Shown here in pieces: positions 62,222-64,000 of a stretch of 64,000 bases of DNA. The position numbers and the translations under genes were made by a program. The notes under the pieces are model-generated. The model saw nothing but the letters and a program-made list of their open reading frames with translations, searched no databases and was not told where the DNA came from. Each line of letters begins with the position of its first letter. Position 1 is the stretch's first letter. Location: assembly GCF_007829335.1 (NCBI RefSeq), contig NZ_VIWO01000002.1, positions 496,001 to 560,000 of the forward strand, given 5' to 3'. This DNA is from Chitinophaga polysaccharea. Lineage in GTDB: Bacteria; Bacteroidota; Bacteroidia; Chitinophagales; Chitinophagaceae.

Positions 62222-63199
62222 ATGAATAATCAAACTGACATAGATATAGTAGTCCGTTACCTGGAGGATCCGGAAAATGAGCTGTTGAAACAACAGCTTA
62301 ATGAATGGATTCAACAGGATCCTGGCCATCTCGACATATTCCTGGATATGAAAGCCATGTGGCAGGGTGATCCACTCCCCGCTCCTTCCGCTTTCGATAC
62401 TGCCGGGAAATGGGAAGAGCTGAGCACCAGGCTGGATAAGGCTGCTGTGCCTGCTGTTACGGCGCCGGCCAGCACCCGTGTCATTAAAATGAACCGCAGG
62501 TATTGGTGGGCAGCTGCCGCTGTACTGGTTATTGCCGGCACCTGGACCCTGATGGGGCCCGGCGGCTACAAAACCTTCGCTACGGCTCAAACACAGGATA
62601 GCCTGCGTTTACCGGATGGCTCCATGCTTTACCTGAATGCCAATACCAGCGTACGCTACGCCCGTAGTTTCGGAAAAGATAACAGGATCGTAAAAATAGA
62701 TAAGGGCGAAGCTTTCTTTGACGTAAAGCCAAATGAAACCCTTCCCTTCATCGTAAATGCACCGGAAGTGGAAGTACAGGTATTAGGCACCGCCTTCAAT
62801 GTAAAAGCTGCCAATACCGGCGTAAAAGTGTTTGTGCAGTCCGGCAAGGTAAGCGCCGCCTATAGAGGCACTGAAAAGAAAGTGATCCTGACCCCTGATA
62901 TGGAAGCCTCGCTGAAATTGCATGGCAGTACCATAGATACACACGTACATAAAAAGAATAATAATATACTGGCCTGGAAAACCAGAACCCTCACATTTGA
63001 TGAAGCTCCGCTGAACGAAGTAGCGGAAGCGCTGGAAGATTTTTATCATGTACAGGTGCATATCAGCAACCCACAGCTGGCGGATCAAAAGCTATTGGCG
63101 ACCTTCCCCAATATGGCATTGGACGAGGTACTGGACATTATGAGAAAAACCCTCCGCATCAATATCACGCATAAAAACGACCTGGTAGACATCTACTGA
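62222..63199 (+). CDS. FecR-family anti-sigma factor (second locus)
   Basis: A 325-residue single-pass protein. Helical cytosolic N-terminus, membrane helix about 97-116 (W-W-A-A-A-A-V-L-V-I-A-G-T-W). Periplasmic FecR domain with L-R-L-P-D-G-S-M-L-Y-L-N-A-N-T and K-G-E-A-F-F-D-V-K, and a C-terminal domain ending in a helix-strand pair. It should hold the upstream sigma factor (70-base gap) until SusC signals. The SusC gene starts 22 bases later, closer than in the first locus. Confidence 0.95.
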   Translation: MNNQTDIDIVVRYLEDPENELLKQQLNEWIQQDPGHLDIFLDMKAMWQGDPLPAPSAFDTAGKWEELSTRLDKAAVPAVTAPASTRVIKMNRRYWWAAAAVLVIAGTWTLMGPGGYKTFATAQTQDSLRLPDGSMLYLNANTSVRYARSFGKDNRIVKIDKGEAFFDVKPNETLPFIVNAPEVEVQVLGTAFNVKAANTGVKVFVQSGKVSAAYRGTEKKVILTPDMEASLKLHGSTIDTHVHKKNNNILAWKTRTLTFDEAPLNEVAEALEDFYHVQVHISNPQLADQKLLATFPNMALDEVLDIMRKTLRINITHKNDLVDIY

Positions 63200-63221
63200 T
63201 TCGCGCCCTGACCACTTGCTT

Positions 63222-64000
63222 ATGCAGCAATTTTTGCTACAGGCGCGATGCTCCAATACCAGGTTTGGAAGCGTGCCTGCCTTTATTTTCGTTGTTATCC
63301 TGGTATTGGCGACTGCCCTGGCAGTGGCCCAAAATCCTGTTGCCCCACCCAAACGTATTTCACTGCAATTCAGCAACGCGCGACTGAAAACCGTTATCCG
63401 GGAGATAGAACGGCAAACCAGGTATACTTTCGCCATTTCTTCCCAGGAGCTGGAAACCCGCCACGGCGTTAGTTTACATGTACACAACGCCACCTTACAG
63501 GAAGTACTTCCCGGTATCTTTCCCCCTTCCCGGTATAAGGTAGAAATCAGAGATGGACAGATCATCGTGATCCCTATCAATGCCGCGACTACGGACACGG
63601 CGCCTCCCCTTCCCCTTGCAGCCGACTCCACCAAATGGCTGGTGACCGGAAATGTATCAGATGGAGAACAACCCCTCAGCGGCGTATCTATCCGTGAAAA
63701 AGGCACGACTAACGGTACCGCCACTACGGAGAATGGTAGCTTTAAGCTCAATGCTGTCAGCGGCCAGGCCATTTTACAAATATCCCTGATTGGCTATGAA
63801 ACGAAAGAAGTGGCCATCCGGGAACGAAGAAATATCAACGTTTTACTGCAGCCCGATCTCCGCAAGCTGAATGAACTGGTGGTACTGGGCTATGGCCTGC
63901 AAAAACGCGCTAACATCACCGGTGCTATCTCACAGGTAGACGGTGTACGCCTCCGCAACCGGCCGGTAGCCAACGCTATGGCAGCCCTGCAGGGCACCGC
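63222..64000 (+). CDS. SusC/RagA TonB-dependent transporter with STN domain (N-terminal part)
   Basis: Runs off the window after about 259 residues. I place the start at the ATG at 63222: M-Q-Q-F-L-L-Q-A-R-C, a hydrophobic signal segment (V-P-A-F-I-F-V-V-I-L-V-L-A-T-A-L-A) ending A-V-A-Q. The STN domain (about 45-108), a carboxypeptidase-regulatory domain (about 133-210) and the plug start (E-L-V-V-L-G-Y-G, then R-A-N-I-T-G-A-I) follow. It is the receptor of the second FecR-sigma locus; a SusD gene is expected beyond the edge. Confidence 0.93.
   Translation, partial: MQQFLLQARCSNTRFGSVPAFIFVVILVLATALAVAQNPVAPPKRISLQFSNARLKTVIREIERQTRYTFAISSQELETRHGVSLHVHNATLQEVLPGIFPPSRYKVEIRDGQIIVIPINAATTDTAPPLPLAADSTKWLVTGNVSDGEQPLSGVSIREKGTTNGTATTENGSFKLNAVSGQAILQISLIGYETKEVAIRERRNINVLLQPDLRKLNELVVLGYGLQKRANITGAISQVDGVRLRNRPVANAMAALQGT

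Overview
The window reads as the chromosome of a Bacteroidota bacterium, most likely a member of the Chitinophagaceae such as Chitinophaga. The evidence is: SusC/SusD outer-membrane pairs, each coupled to an ECF sigma factor and a FecR anti-sigma factor; lineage-typical families (DUF4252 pair, BT_3928-type DoxX protein, 7-TM protein plus HisKA_3 kinase, OMP_b-brl_3 receptor); -7 promoter boxes of the TAnnTTTG type; few Shine-Dalgarno sequences; and long perfect hairpins between convergent genes. I saw no tRNA, rRNA, CRISPR array, insertion sequence or prophage. The only recombinase is a housekeeping XerD-type protein.

Layout. 1-3.3 kb: end of fdhD, a YdeP-type molybdopterin oxidoreductase and a putative glycolipid-binding protein. 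3.3-7.2 kb (minus): nitronate monooxygenase family enzyme, BamA/TamA-like outer-membrane protein, DUF695-RraB fusion. 7.5-12.4 kb: TonB-type receptor, acyl-CoA thioesterase, MsbA-like ABC exporter. 12.5-15.8 kb: two small lipoproteins, then MgtC, DUF763 and endonuclease V in one apparent operon. 15.8-21.3 kb: a secreted protein of unknown function, a LytTR regulator, and a hybrid histidine kinase flanked by two small Lys-rich secreted proteins. 21.4-31.7 kb: TPR protein, gyrA, a saccharopine dehydrogenase family enzyme, sirtuin, EVE, LutA-like, ribH, TPR membrane protein, pdhA. 31.9-37.7 kb: recF and a DUF721 protein, then a sigma/anti-sigma/DUF4252 module, an orphan Dpp-type permease and a DoxX-type protein. 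37.9-43.5 kb: folP-cdaA, FKBP lipoprotein, NrnA-like phosphoesterase, ndk, xerD.

43.6-48.7 kb is the most unusual part: a transthyretin-like two-domain protein lies divergent from a run encoding a small Cys-tailed protein, a free-standing 7-TM protein, a HisKA_3 kinase, a NarL/LuxR-type regulator and a DUF2911 protein. Two 16-bp 7-2-7 inverted repeats, of the spacing NarL-family regulators use, lie in the divergent intergenic region. 48.7-53.2 kb: an exported PIG-L deacetylase, two tiny membrane proteins (58 and 43 aa) and a sodium:solute symporter in one tightly coupled operon. 53.4-64 kb: two TonB-signalling nutrient loci arranged head to head, separated by a small transporter-like protein and a secreted protein built of D-S-L hexapeptide repeats.

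Functionally the window mixes housekeeping genes (gyrA, recF, xerD, ndk, folP, ribH, pdhA, cdaA) with envelope signalling and nutrient uptake. The best candidates for undescribed biology are the 7-TM/kinase/regulator module with its operators, the DUF763-endonuclease V pair with a C-terminal clamp-binding-like motif, and the micro-proteins coupled to the symporter. All function calls come from reading sequence motifs; no database search was run.
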